From Ilyonectria destructans (taxonomy: Eukaryota > Ascomycota > Sordariomycetes > Hypocreales > Nectriaceae): DNA of 64,000 nt. The position numbers and the translations under genes are program-made. Location of the stretch: NCBI GenBank assembly GCA_020740775.1, contig JAHEWK010000013.1, positions 744,001 through 808,000 on the forward strand, written 5' to 3'. Of this stretch, positions 34,680 to 46,636 are shown piece by piece. The number at the start of each line of letters is the position of its first letter. The first letter of the stretch is position 1. Under the pieces are notes generated by a model. The model saw only the letters and a list, made by a program, of their open reading frames with translations, had not been told where the DNA came from and made no database searches.

Positions 34680-35201
34680 AGTCTTAATAGCGTAGTATGA
34701 GAGATTAACTGCTTGTCTGGTACAGAAAAAAGAACCCCAGTTCGGACCGGTCGGGGCAACTAACGTAAGGCCACTATCATGTGGACAAGCTGTGTCGCAT
34801 ATCCGTAGGCTTGCAGCTGCCGTGTTTACCTAAACGGGAACTGAGTGGTTCGCCTCTTGTGCGCATCTTTGCCTGACTGTGTAGCCACTCTGAGACTGTG
34901 TTATGTCACTTCGCCACGTAGTGTGTTATGGGGCGATACGGAGCATGCACACGGCCGCTTCTTCGCCGTATCTCTCTCGGCTCCAGGGAAACGTGGCATC
35001 TGCTGATTGCTCGGAATTCTTGCAGCTGCTCACAGCCCATCCCACCCACATGTTGCTGCGTCGGCCTGGACCCAACAGAGCCTGATTCAAATCCCGACAA
35101 TTGCCCATAAAGTAGTGGCCATGTCGCAGCCCTCACGTACACTTCGAGAAGTGTATTTAATCCCCTAGCCACCGGGGCTGACGAGTGAACGAACCAGTCC
35201 G
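34680..35201. other. intergenic, divergent promoter region
   Basis: 522 bp between the CorA-like gene and the small gene at 35202, which point away from each other. No specific motif seen. Confidence 0.4.
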
Positions 35202-35568
35202 ATGATTTCACGACGGTCGACGATATCCAGCCTATCTTCTGTCTCGAGCACCGGGTCAGTGGCGGAACAGGTGCTGCGTAAAGCATACAAGGATCCTTCC
35301 AAGCTGCGACAAGGCCTCGACCAACTATGGGGACAGGGTCAGTACACCCTCAGAGTGAGTGGCGCATTGCGACCCTGTTTCCGGCCGCTCTCAGCTGACA
35401 ATGTACTCTGCAGCTGAGAAATAACCGCTACATCATATCCGGGCCGTGGATTCTTAATGAGGTACGGCTAATCTGACCATTTCTACTTGTCGCTCCTCAG
35501 CTGACGCTCGACAGGATGAAATTTTACAGTTGGAACAGTGTGCATATCAACACTATGATAGCTTTTAA
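35202..35568 (+). CDS. small three-exon protein, 84 aa (family A)
   Basis: Exons: 35202-35354, 35414-35461, 35515-35568 (TAA). All junctions are phase 0 with good GTGAGT and GTACGG donors and CAG acceptors. The protein starts MISRRSTISSLSSVSSTGS (Ser-rich), then a helical part (VLRKAYKDPSKLRQGLDQLWG), then QYTLR at the end of exon 1. Exon 2 begins LRNNRYIISGPW, a likely beta hairpin, and exon 3 (DEILQLEQCAYQHY) a helix. I recognise no named domain. It resembles small fungal orphan proteins and shares layout with the gene at 39090. No signal peptide. Function unknown. Confidence 0.6.
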
Positions 35569-36049
35569 TCATCGCCACTGGGGTATTTAATTGCGGCGCG
35601 ATTGGCAATGGAAACTATATTGAACCCCGAAAGAATTACATCCTTTTAAAACGCCGTAAACACTGCGTTAACAAACCCCGCCCCCCCCCCCCCCCCCCCC
35701 AGCCCAATACTCCAGCGGATATTCACCCAACGGCCGCGCCCGCTGAAGCGCAAGATTTGCCGTACTGCCCAAAGTGTAGCAACTACTATTAATACAGGAT
35801 TCTGCATCTGGATGGTACAGATAATTGTGCAGTTGACCGCTCGGACCTCCGGAAGCTTCAGACTCTGGTTGCAACAGTGTTCCCTCAACCCTGGTCGCCA
35901 TTAACAAGTTTGCTTGCTTGTTTAGTCCGGGGCTTTAGTGGTTTTCTGAAGACACTGCTTCTAAAAGTCTCAGTAAGCTCTCCGATTTTCCTCACTTGTT
36001 TGAAGAGGTGTTTCCATTTAGCATGTGCAATAATCAAGTATCGGGATAG
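35569..36049. other. intergenic with poly-C tract
   Basis: 481 bp between convergent genes. It contains a run of 20 C at 35681-35700. Nothing else seen. Confidence 0.5.
35681..35700. repeat. 20-nt poly-C homopolymer
   Basis: Uninterrupted C run directly after CCCCG. Its length may be inexact in the assembly. Confidence 0.9.
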
Positions 36050-37886
36050 TCAATTTGCCGTTTTCCCACACTTACAGCTCTCTGTGACGTAATTGCTGTC
36101 AGTCATGCACCTTTTGTGCATGACTTCTAGCTTCTCTTTGAGCTGAATTGCTTCTATCCGCGAGTCTTTGGCGACGATCAACATGTCCTTCTGGATAAGA
36201 TCTAATAGATCATGAACATAGTGCGTCGCGCCCCCCGATTGATGAAGACGCTTGATCCAATTGATGACCTCAGGTTTGACCGTTGCTGTCTTGAAGCCTC
36301 CCTCCGTTTGAATCTGAAAGAAAATATCGGAGGTGATGCCGTCGTGATCCTGTGTTTCTCGGCATGCCGGGAAAGTCGCCTCTACTGCCTCATATCCCAT
36401 CAGGTACCACGTCACGAACTCCAAGAAGAATGCACCCAAGCTCCAGATGTCCGATTTTCGACTGAGAGTGCCATCTGTCGTGTCGAATTCGGGGGGGCGG
36501 TAGGAAGGGGATGCCGCCCTCGGGTTCACTTGTGACCGCGATTGTTGGCGATGGAACCTCGAGAGTCCAAAATCGGCGATGAAGATTGATCCCTTACTGA
36601 AAGGCTGTGAAGAATCCTTGTATACCAGGAAATTACCGGCCTTGATATCTCCGTGTCTACCCCACCGTTCCCGATGCTCAAGAGGAAGGTTCATTGCGTA
36701 TTCTTCGTGGATGAAGGCTAGCGAATCACAGACGGCGAAAAGCTGACTAGACATCCATTGAAGGAGTGAGAGATCCTTTCGATCGATAGGTGTGAGCTCC
36801 TTCCAGAGCGTTCGAACAGTCCCATCCGCCCAAGGGAAGATGAGATGGTATTTGACGGCATTACCATCCCACAGTTCGTAAGTCGCAAGCAGCTTTACAA
36901 GCTGTTTGTCTGTACGATGAGAAAATCGTAACAGCACCATGACTTCTTCCTCAAAGTTCTTTCTTTGCCTGGAATGAAGAGACTTGATGGCAAAAAAGCC
37001 CTCGTTAGGTGATACCTGCGACGTTGTTAGTACTTCAATAGATGTGCGGAACTTATTTGCATACGCCATAGGAACCGAAGCGGTGGTGGTCTGCGTGTAT
37101 CTTGACACGTTTGACCGTACTAAATCCGCCCTCGTTATCATCATCCGCATCCCCACCGGAGCCGACCTGGTTAATTGAATCCCTGTTGATTGCATACACC
37201 GAGGGGCTCCGCTCGAAGGGGAGGATCATTCGGGCGTCAAGTACATAATGGTATATCCCCTGCTCGCTTGGGCGCATGAAAACCGGGGCATTATATTTGT
37301 CGATCGAACTCCAATACTTCTCTCGTGTCTCCGAATTCCATTTCTGCATTGTTTTGCAAACTTTGCCTGTTCTCTGATCTCGCAGTGTGTAATCGTCGAT
37401 GGAACAGCTGATAGGAAGACAGTCATCACTGAAGCTTTCTTCGACAACGCTGCGAATATGTTCCTCGCATTTGGTCTTAATCAGCGCTGCAACAATCCTC
37501 CTGTAGGTAGAGCAGCACCGGTTGTCCTGAACGAAGCATATCTTGTTCATCAGCTGGTCTTTCTCGCTTGGCGACATGTGCCTGCACGATCTCAGCTCAT
37601 CTATCAGCTTTGAAATGTTGGGTTGGCTGATGATATCGCCCAGCTTGCTGACAGGCACATACTTGCCCCGCCTGCTGGTACTAACTCCTGCTCTTTTCAA
37701 CTGTTGTCGGATGGTGCCCGCGACATCTGTGCCTGTAACAGTGGCTGTTGGATTGCCGGTGGCAGATTTTCCGAACCATAGTTCACGAGAAATAAGTCGA
37801 TTACCACCGTCAAGTAACTCGATGAAGCCGAGTCTTTTCAGAATGTCGGACTCAGTCCTTGTAGTGTCGGCGGATGAGGATGACAT
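36050..37886 (-). CDS. protein kinase with fungal-specific N-terminal domain
   Basis: Exons (minus): 37886-37065, 37015-36050; 595 aa with the start at MSSSSADTTRTESD. An in-frame Met at 38060 would add 58 residues of low quality. The N-terminal 240 residues (ILKRLGFIELLDGG ... TVTGTDVAGTIRQQL ... FMRPSEQGIYHYVLDARMILPF) are a domain seen in many fungal kinases. The kinase part has a Gly loop (GGFSTVKRVKI), FAIK lysine, catalytic loop GRHGDIKAGNFL (HGD in place of HRD), DFG in IADFGLSRF, and PPE in SYRPPEFDT. Key catalytic residues are kept, so it is probably active; HGD is a known fungal variation. The intron has a perfect TACTAAC branch site. It lies between the two small genes at 35202 and 39090. 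Confidence 0.88.
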
Positions 37887-39089
37887 GGTGCCGGTGGGAG
37901 AGGCACGACGAGGCTGCAGGCGTAAAACCGACGGAACCGGTGACCTAAGCCTAGGTTCCACAATCTCAGAGACCGAGAGACAAAGTGGCAAAACTGAGGA
38001 GCTCGAAAAGCCCAGAGCACAAAGTGAGGCTGTTGGCTTATTGGCAGTGCCTTGTGCCACACTAAAGCTCAGCTCACCGTGGAAAGGTGATTTTGTTGGA
38101 AGAAGACGTGGGCCACTTGTAAGGGGCCGAAGAAGGGATCAGTTAAGGCTTTCGAAACGGTGCGTAGCCGCTTATTCCAGCCCTATCATGCGTGTGTGCT
38201 GGCTGGGATGGACTTGGGTGGGCTGTCGAGAAGGCTGAATCCGGGCGGGTCGGTTTAAGTAGGTAAGAAAAGTCCTGGGTGCCGGGGGTTCATATTTGTA
38301 AAGCCTTGAGCGGCTTAAATGCCTCTTAGGCAAACACGGAGCAAGGCCAAAGCCAGCTCAGTGTTGAAAGAAGGCAATCAATGGGTGCATATGTGATTTT
38401 GTGATAAAAGCTGCAGCTTCAAGCCTCTAACCTCCAATGGTGTGTGTGTGTGTGGGCGATTGAGCCGCACCCTAACAATGCGTCCCACACCCTCCAGCTT
38501 TTGTCTTGGTTGCGCTACGGAAGCATGCGACATCACACGGGTGGTCTGAGGTATTACATGTTTCCCGACTGGCAAGAGTAGGCTTGCTTGCTGAAAGCAT
38601 TGTGTCACGATGGCTATCAATTATGTACCCCCCAAACAGAAGCAGATTGTCTTTTCTAGTAAACCAAGCGTGGTACATTTCCCAAGTTTGCCACAACAAG
38701 CCAGATCCAAAGCAATACGAGCTGAGAATTCGTTCAGGAGACCCAGTGAGAGATGGGGGCGGGGGCCGAGGCGGGGGACAGGGCGGGCTGCAAGGCAGTT
38801 TTAGGCGGGTTCACGAGACATCTATTGGCTGTCTTTTAAGTGGGGTGGCGCTGATATCCTGTGGCGGAGGATATCAAGCTGTGCCACCGGCGCTTCCACA
38901 GCCGTGAGAACAAAAAGCCCATGGCGCTGTGCCGTGTTATGTGGAACGGGGCTTTTGCCCCTATTCCGCTGTGCCGCTATAAATGTGAGCGAAATAATGA
39001 TTTTAGAGCAAACATCAAACAGAATCAAAACGACAACAACCTGAAGTCCTAGCCCACTGTTGATTCAATCCTCCTCCAAGTGTCAAATA
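37887..39089. other. intergenic, divergent promoter region
   Basis: 1.2 kb between the kinase and the second small gene. It has a GT microsatellite at 38440-38454 and a G-rich stretch near 38755-38790. No gene supported. Confidence 0.45.
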
Positions 39090-39469
39090 ATGTATTCAAG
39101 CCACATCCGAATTCAACCATCAGTTTCTTTTGCGCCTGTGATGCCGCGTGTTCATGGGATGGAATGCAAAAGTCTAGCCAAAGGAGTTCAGGTTACAGTA
39201 CCTGCATCCTCTGCGTCGGTGAAGGAGATCCGGACCATCCTCGACGGGAGTCCTGAGGTTGTCGAAGATTATTCAATTAGAGTATGGTGTCCCTTTTGCA
39301 GCTGTTGAGAGCTCTGCTGATATCTGATAGCTTCGAGCCGATGTGTATAGCGTCACGGTTGAAGGGCCCAGCGTTGACCGCCTTCAGGTTTGTCTAATAT
39401 TTGCGCATTGTGGGAATCATGAAGTTAATATTTCTCATGCAGAATTTGTTCGAAAACCTTAGCCGATGA
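39090..39469 (+). CDS. small three-exon protein, 91 aa (family A?)
   Basis: Exons: 39090-39281, 39331-39387, 39443-39469 (TGA); all junctions are phase 0. Exon 1 ends DYSIR and exon 2 begins LRADVYSVTVEGP, giving YSIR-LRxxxY. The gene at 35202 gives YTLR-LRxxxY with the intron at the same place and phase. The N-terminus is MYSSHIRIQPSVSFAP, then VTVPASSASVKEIRTILDG; the C-terminus is NLFENLSR. No signal peptide or known domain. Intron 1 is 49 nt with a CTGAT branch site. Similarity to the other small gene is short, so common origin is a proposal. Function unknown. Confidence 0.5.
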
Positions 39470-40608
39470 TTCACTTTCATTCAATGGGAAACTTTGAATA
39501 CTCGCACCGATTGACTAGCGCTTTCATAATTGCTTCTAAACTTTCTTACGATTCCTACAGAGCTTAGGGAAACGCCGACTTTGTAGCTTATGACCTCACG
39601 ACATATTTGGGAAACGAACTCTGTGGTAGAAACATTATGCAAACTCTCAGTAACTTATTTCACAGATAAAGAACATGGTTAATATTCGTTGTTGAAACGT
39701 CAAGTTCCGATGCTCTGCTTCAATATTGTGAATTATGACAGAAAGTGAATTGTGTGTGGATGTTTCACTGAGGTCCAGCCCTAACGTGCTTTGCCCTAAT
39801 TTTGACTAAATCCAAGTCCCAATTCTAATGCAATAGAGTTCTCTTTCCATCCAGTTTGCGATCTTCAAGCCGAAACTGGAGTGTTCGGTGGATGTTCGCA
39901 CAATTGGGACCTGATAGCTGCCTGAGGTTGAGCGAAGATTGAACAAACAAAGTCTATATTGCTAAACCGACCAGAAAACCGACCAGTGGCTTTAGAAGGT
40001 CCATCCATGATAACTTATCCTATAATGGAATGTGGCAAAAGGGTCAGTAGTAGCTAAGATTAATGAAGAGCTGTATATATTGGCCCTGGCTGCTGGAGGA
40101 ATTTGTCCCAACTTCCCCGACGCTGGTACGTAACCCCAATTTAGCTTGCTACCCTATCAAGAGATTCAACCCATTCTGCGCAAAATCATAGACAAAGAGA
40201 CATAGGATGCCGGTGACATTCTTCTTTCCGCTGAGCCGGTTTCACAGGGATGTGCCGACTGGATGGACTTCTAGTGCCGGCGATCCAGTTTGTGCACATT
40301 AAATGAAGTTTGTTGGCCAAGGACACAAAATTCAAACACGAAAGAGTAGGGATTGTATTGGGCCTATGTGGTCCGACCGTCGGTCTTACGTATGACCGTC
40401 TGTGATGTGGAAAAGACGGTGTACGTTGGATAGTGCCAACATCATTGGAGCACACTTTGCGTAAGACCCGCTTTGATACGGATAGTATTGTTAATTTTCA
40501 ATTGAATAAGCCATTATATCGCTCCAAGGGGGCTCAAATAGCAAAAGAATCAACGGCGTCAAGCAGACCGTCACGAAGAATACAAGCCGAAGACCCCAGA
40601 TAGGATAC
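39470..40608. other. intergenic, convergent 3' ends
   Basis: 1.1 kb, AT-rich (about 39470-39860). No gene or clear repeat seen. Confidence 0.45.
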
Positions 40609-41809
40609 CTAGCAGTGGTGCTTTCCCTTTTTCTGACAGCGACTGGTTGCGTTCTTCAGAGCATCCAATGCTCCATAGTATGCTGGATGGCGGCTGAAGT
40701 CTTCAAACCAGAGCAGGGCTGCACCCTCTCCATCAAAAACGTACGGCACCCAGCTAAAAGGATCATAGAAATCCCAGATTGTGATTCCAACACACGCTTT
40801 GACTTGAGCACAGGCACCGACCGCCTAAGTACCACTGTTAGTATCAAAAGAGAGAATATACTTTGGGGAACTAACATTTTGATAGGCTTCCTTTTGCCAT
40901 GCCATATTTGTTTTGTTGACTGGTAATTCGACCCGGACATCCAGCTCGGTTAGAGCCACTTCAACGCCAGTTTTGGCGTAGCTCTTCATGACAGCAATCT
41001 GGTCATCGAGACTTGGTGCCCGGTGAGCAACCAGATGTGCCTGCATTCCGATACCGTCGACCTTGATCCCGTCGTTCTGAAGCATCTTGACGATTTTGAT
41101 GGCGCCTTCAGACTTTGCGCTCGGAGACTCGAGATTGTAGTCGTTGTAGTACAGTTTTGCATGAGGGTCAGCCTTCGCCGCCTCTCGGAATGCAATTTTG
41201 ATGTACTCCTCTCCCAGGACCTTGTAGAACACGCTCTCTCGGTAGGTGCCATCTTCATTGAGTGCCTCGTTGACGACGTCCCAGGCGTAGCATCGCCCTC
41301 TCCAGTGGCTTGCGACCTTCTGAACATGTCTCTTTATAGCCTTTGTCAAAGTTTTCGGAGTCCATTCTGTAGTCTCCACCCAGGGCGCAAGCTGAGAGTG
41401 CCACACAAGTGCGTGACATCGTAGATACTGGCCAGTCTCTTCGGCAATTGAGGATACAATTTCGCCTTCGGTGAAGTTGAATACACCAGGCTCAGGCTCA
41501 ACAAACATCCACTTGAAAAGTCAGATTCAGTATTCTACAGGTGATAAAATTCTTGAAGTGGGGGACGATGGTTTGACTAACCTTCTGACCGTTCGTGGGT
41601 GTTGTTTGACCAAATTCACTGGTGTCCCTCAGAATGGCATCATAGCGTGGATAGACATCCTCAAAGCCGGCTCTCTCTCGTTGGCCGGGTGAATCGGTTG
41701 CTGCTCCGAAATACTTCAGCCCAGCTTTCCTGGCCCAAACGTTGAGCTGCGCTGAAGCGGTAGGCAAAGAAGCCGCCAGCAATGGCAAGACCCAATATTC
41801 GACTAGCAT
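40609..41809 (-). CDS. secreted GH10 endo-1,4-beta-xylanase
   Basis: Exons (minus): 41809-41582, 41511-40876, 40824-40609; 359 aa. It cleaves internal beta-1,4 links of xylan outside the cell. Signal peptide MLVEYWVLPLLAASLPTASAQ, then a single GH10 TIM barrel without a carbohydrate-binding module. Catalytic acid/base is Glu158 in DVVNEAL and nucleophile Glu265 in LTELDVR. The HALVWHSQLAPWV and GIGMQAHL motifs are intact, and the C-terminus has WDFYDPFSWVP. All junctions are phase 0. The gene is alone, but the GH35 and dipeptidase genes nearby also suit growth on plant matter. Confidence 0.94.
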
Positions 41810-42415
41810 GGCGTTTCAATTGCAGTCTAGGAATTAGATTATGAACTGATGGATCCTCGGTACAAGAAAGTCAATGACAGAGTATACAAGCCCTATTTAA
41901 GCCCTTGGACAACAGTCGATATTGTAGTCCATTTTTCATCTCATCAATTATAGCCTATATCGGACTTTACATAAACAAGGCCTGCGGAGTATGATTGGAG
42001 CAATAATGAAAGAAACTTTCATGTGATGATCTTTCGAGGCGTGATACCTCAAGAGGTAAAAGTGTGGGGTTGTAAATCGACCGGGTTAAGATTGCAATGC
42101 CGTCGATCCGCCCGCTTTCGAGTGCGGGGTGGATTAAACAACCTATTTTGCCGGCTTGGCGATGCCATTAGCCTTATTTCCCGAGAATGCCGACGGCTTG
42201 CTCTCCTCATTTCGCTTCGAATATCGAATCATTGTGACTTATGTGATGGCTTGTATTGACATGGAAGTCCATTATCCGAGGAACTTTCATTGAGAATACC
42301 ACATAGAACTACTTAGGTGAGGAGAAGCTCGCATAAAGTAATTAAATACAAGCGAGCTCGAGGCGGTGAAAGCTCCCAATGCGGGATATCTCCACTCCAC
42401 AGGTGATTGGTACAT
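41810..42415. other. xylanase promoter and 3' region of permease
   Basis: 606 bp. The xylanase upstream side has TATTTAAG near 41893. No gene seen. Confidence 0.45.
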
Positions 42416-44057
42416 CTAGTAAACGTACTTGAAGTACTTGTTCTCTAGGTCCGTCTCGTCCAACAACCCTCTTTCCCAAGCCTGCCTCTCGTTTGAAACC
42501 TCGTGCAAGTCCCGCCGGGACTTATTTCTGCACCAGAGCAGCACCCAGATGGCCACGAGGGAGAATATCTGAACTGCAACACAGAAGAACATCATTCCAA
42601 CGCCGAGTGGGTACAGTGGTGATTGGTCAGTCTTGAAGAAGAATGGCCCAACGAAGTTACCAAGGCAATACCCAATCAGGAGCATAGCGTTTGTGGTAAT
42701 CTTCTTCGTGTGGCCGGCTGTGTTGGCGGTGGCAACCGACATGCTGAGTGTCCAGGTTGCAGTGTATGAAAACGAGATCCATAAGCATGCTAAGCGGCCG
42801 TAGGGCACGTCTTCAGAGATAAGTCGAAGGCCTAAAATGCCCGCGAGGAAGGGGATGAGTGCAAGCAGCATTATGAGAATACGGCAGTTGGAGAACCGCG
42901 TTGCAAAGTAGCTAGCACAGAGTTAGTGGTGCAGCCATTAGAGATGAGGTTACCCCGTACGTACCAAGCTAGAGGGCAGACAATAAGTTGGACTGCGCCA
43001 GAAGGCATCTGATGAAGAGTGGTTTGAAGGGTACTGAAGCCGGCACCCTTGATGATAAGGCCTTGGAACTTGGTCAGGTTAGCTTTGTGTGTGTCCCACG
43101 GACTAATCCATACTTACAGCAGACAGACCTCCATTCGGAGAGTTGCTCGTGACTGCAAATAGGAATAGCAGCCAAGTTTTGAGATCTAGCATTGCCTCCA
43201 TAAACTGCTTCACTTTGAAGTTGCGGTTTTCGATACCAGTTCCATTATCTTTGACGCGCCCCACCACAAGCGCCCTTTGCTTTTCTGTTAGGAACTTGGC
43301 GCGGGTCGGCGCATCGGGAAGTGTAAGCCACAGAATAAGTCCCCAAGCAGCGGTTATCGATCCCCAAATGATAAACATGAGTCTCCAAGCAGCCAGTGAA
43401 GATTGGATGTGTCCAATTCCAAAGCTAGCAATGCCCGCAATGACGTAGCCGAATCCAGCGGATCCAATCCAGATTCCCATTCGCAAAGGCTGCTCCGAGC
43501 GGGTATAGTACATGCTAAACAAGAGCATGGTTCCTGGGTTGATGGAGGCCTCGAAGACACCAAGCAGGGTTCGAACGGCAGCGAGGCTAGCGAAGTTTTC
43601 CACGGCACCATGGCACATCAGAATGATGCCCCAGAGGACTACCTATAACTCATTAGGTCAAAGAGCCCATGGAGTAGTTCAACTGACTTACAGTGCCGGA
43701 CATGAACCGATTAATCGGCAGACGCTGCAACATGAGGTTGGTGGGGAACTCCCAGATCATGTAACCAAGATAGAAAATAGCACCAGTCCACGAGTACTCC
43801 GTTCCTTTAAGGTCGAGGTCTTCTCGGAGACCGAAAACGGCGGCGTAGCTAAGAGTGTTCTTGTCAATCGACTGCAAAGCGTATGTTAGGCAAAGGAGCG
43901 GCATTAGTCGGAGGTTGAGCTTCCATCTCAAGGCACGGGATTCCTCTTCGCTGATCTCATCGTCATTACCAACGCGGTAAAGATCCAGAGCTTCGGAAGT
44001 TAAAATGTCGTTGAAAACGCCATCCTTGAGAGAGCCTGGCTTCGAGGGAGGGTCCAT
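42416..44057 (-). CDS. MFS permease, Dal5/allantoate-type (ACS family)
   Basis: Exons (minus): 44057-43692, 43642-43118, 43068-42965, 42911-42416; 496 aa. An in-frame Met at 44117 would add 20 residues. Anion:cation symporter family carriers take up allantoate, dipeptides, vitamins or other organic anions. Features: a cytosolic acidic N-terminus, the family start RALRWKLNLRLMPLLCLTYALQSIDKNTLSYAA, GLREDL, YMIWEFPTNLMLQRLP, and the conserved loop ALRTLLG/FEASINPG in exon 2. It shares a 0.56-kb divergent promoter with a dipeptidase; yeast Dal5 carries dipeptides as well as allantoate, so joint dipeptide uptake and hydrolysis is a reasonable inference. Confidence 0.9.
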
Positions 44058-44618
44058 GGGTCCTTTTTCTTCCGACGTGATGGATATGTCTTTGAGCCAC
44101 TGCGTATAAAAATGCAAGAATATTCGAGAATAGCGAGAATAGCTCAGTTCAATTCAGCAATGACTTTCACGGCTTTTTATGCGTCATCTCTATCTCAGGG
44201 ATGCTTTGTCCCTCCTATCATAGGAACTGAGCATATCTATTCCGCGGGGACCAGGACCCACTGCCCCATTCAAAGGGCTACACTCGCTTGGTATCAGCGG
44301 ATTCATTTCCCTATCCGGATGAAGCTACTTATCGTTAACGAGGATCATGCTGTTTCGTTTCCGTCACGTCCTGCCGGATACTATCAAACGGAGGCTTATC
44401 TATCCCGCGGATAACATCAGTCCAGGCCCACTCATCCACTGTTACACTCCGCGGGAAACCGGCATGCCATGGGAAGTCATGATAACGACTGAGTTGTGCA
44501 CAAAGCGAACCGTTATTTATATCCGCGTTGTTCTCGGTGACCATTCTAACGATTGCATTTTGCCCCTCAAGTTCAAGCGCTCTACCCAAGCCACGGCCCC
44601 TCCAATCCGTCTCTCACA
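44058..44618. promoter_or_regulatory. divergent promoter permease / dipeptidase with CCGCGG sites
   Basis: 561 bp. It holds three CCGCGG palindromes (44242-44247, 44405-44410, 44449-44454); the first two lie in a repeated TATCTAT(T/C)CCGCGG (44234-44247 and 44397-44410). CGG-type palindromes are typical Zn2Cys6 factor sites. Confidence 0.5.
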
Positions 44619-46029
44619 ATGGGTTCCAATCATCCTTATCAGGCACTTGACATTGATGAGCGCGTCAAGCGAGTCATATCAAAAACTCCGCTGATCGATG
44701 GCCATAACGACCTACCACAGCAGCCGAGGGCTTGTTTCCATGGGAAGATTCATAACAATGAGAAGTTTGACCTAGAAACGGGTTTTGAGCGTGGGATGAC
44801 AGATATTCCCCGGCTCAAGCAAGGTGAGTAAGACGAATGACTTGAACCGATCCTCCATTTTGGATATACAACTAAACTAACCTGCGCAGGTGCTGTTGGT
44901 GGACAATTCTGGTCTGTTTGCGTCCCCTGCCTTCGCTCTGCCGAGAACTTCACTACGCCAGAGTACTCGGACATGGCTCGCGATGCAATCGAGCAAATTG
45001 ACTTGACCCTCCGTCTTGTTGAGTCATACCCGGAGACGTTTCAACTCGTGAGCGAACCGCATGAGGTGAAGCAGATTTATGCATCGGGCAAGATTGCATG
45101 CTCGATCGGAATCGAAGGATTGCACATGGCAGGAAATAGTATCGGAATTATTCGCGCCTTTTACAGGCTGGGAGTGAGATACGTAAGTTTGGTACGGCAT
45201 GATGGTGGAGGAACATGTACTGATTGATGTAGTGCACATTGACACACGTTTGTAACAACGCTTTTGCAGACAGCTCGACGTCCAAGGTTGGGCCCGTGCA
45301 TGGCGGTTTGTCGCAATTGGGAAGGGCTGCAGTGGTTGAAATGAACAGAATAGGTACGCTTCCTTCTCCTCGCCATTCTATTGTTACTTACACTGGGGAA
45401 AAGGCATGATTATCGACATTTCCCATGTCTCTGAGGACTGTGCCCGACAAGTACTCACCTTGACCCGCGCGCCTGTCATGTTCTCCCACTCAAACGTCAA
45501 GGGCGTGTTTGATTGCGCTAGAAATGTCCCCGATGACATTTTGGACATGGTCCCTGCAAACGGGGGCATTGTCATGGTCACATTCGTTCCCGAGCATGTC
45601 TCAAAGCGACGCAAAGAGGCCAAGATGGACATGGTGGTAGACCACCTCTTCTACGTCGCCAACCGCATCGGATGGGACCATGTCGGGCTTGGTTCTGACT
45701 TTGATGGAATCGCAAGTGTGATTCCCGGGCTAGAAGACGTCAAGTGTTATCCGCACTTGTTGAAAGCCATTCTAGATCGCGGGGCTACAGAGGAGCAGCT
45801 GGCTAAGGTCATCGGGGAGAATATTTTGAGGGTATGGGGCGGAGTTGTCAGAACGCGTGATCAAATGAAGATAGAGGGAGTTTTGCCCGTGGAGGACGTA
45901 TTCAAGGATAGGAAGTGGTGGAGATATGATGGCTATTATCAGATGGAGGATCCTGATCCAGAAGATAAGTTGGGGCTAGATTGGTATGGAGTGCCGCCTC
46001 CAGATGAGGGTTTGTATCTTTCAGATTAG
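44619..46029 (+). CDS. membrane-dipeptidase family (M19) metallopeptidase
   Basis: Exons: 44619-44823, 44890-45182, 45233-45353, 45404-46029; 414 aa. Renal-dipeptidase-type zinc enzymes hydrolyse dipeptides, including L-D and Cys-Gly types. Zinc ligands are visible: His29 and Asp31 in DGHNDLP, Glu in IGIEGLHM, His in LTHVCNNAFAD, His in IDISHVS. SHSNVKG and GLGSDFDG are also conserved. There is no signal peptide or GPI tail, so unlike the animal enzyme it is probably cytosolic. Gliotoxin-type clusters use a related dipeptidase, but no such cluster partners are present here. It shares a promoter with the Dal5-type permease. Confidence 0.9.
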
Positions 46030-46636
46030 AGATCACAGATTAGAGATCAGGCGTCTAACCATGCCATTACCAAATCACCTCATCCACCTCGAACACGTGT
46101 GACTCGGTTTTACCCGATTCTCTAATCATCCATCATCGTGCCATCAAACCCCTCGGCCGATCACAGCTCCACAAGCCGGACTACCCTAGAGCTTTCCTGG
46201 CCAAACTGCCTCTTCTGGCCCGTTTGCAAGACCGGACCTTAAGATGCCGTAATAAGATTGTCAGTCCATGTCCAATCTCCACAAGCCTAACTTCGAATCC
46301 GCATGATGATCCCTGGTTCTGACATCAACCGTTCTAACAGCTCCAATCGTAGCGTCACAGACGACTCGTACCCCGCGTGCCCCTCGGTAGATCTTCCCTA
46401 AATGCAACTTGCCCGGCCATTGGATAAATGCAAATTGTCCACCAATATGCAGTGCTGCTGTAGGTACCAGGGCCCGGGATCGTCGGGATCTCTTCCGAAA
46501 TGTTTTTATGAGCAACATTGGCCGTAGGTTCCGTCGAGGTGATATAAGGTGGCGGCAATCGAGAGCCAGCGGGTTGCCACGATAATCGCAGTGGCGGCAA
46601 TTGAGTCCCACGAGGTCAATCAGAGAGCTGGTCACA
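46030..46636. other. intergenic, beta-galactosidase promoter
   Basis: 607 bp. AGATCACAGATTAGAGATCA just after the dipeptidase stop repeats a short unit. No gene supported on either strand. Confidence 0.45.
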
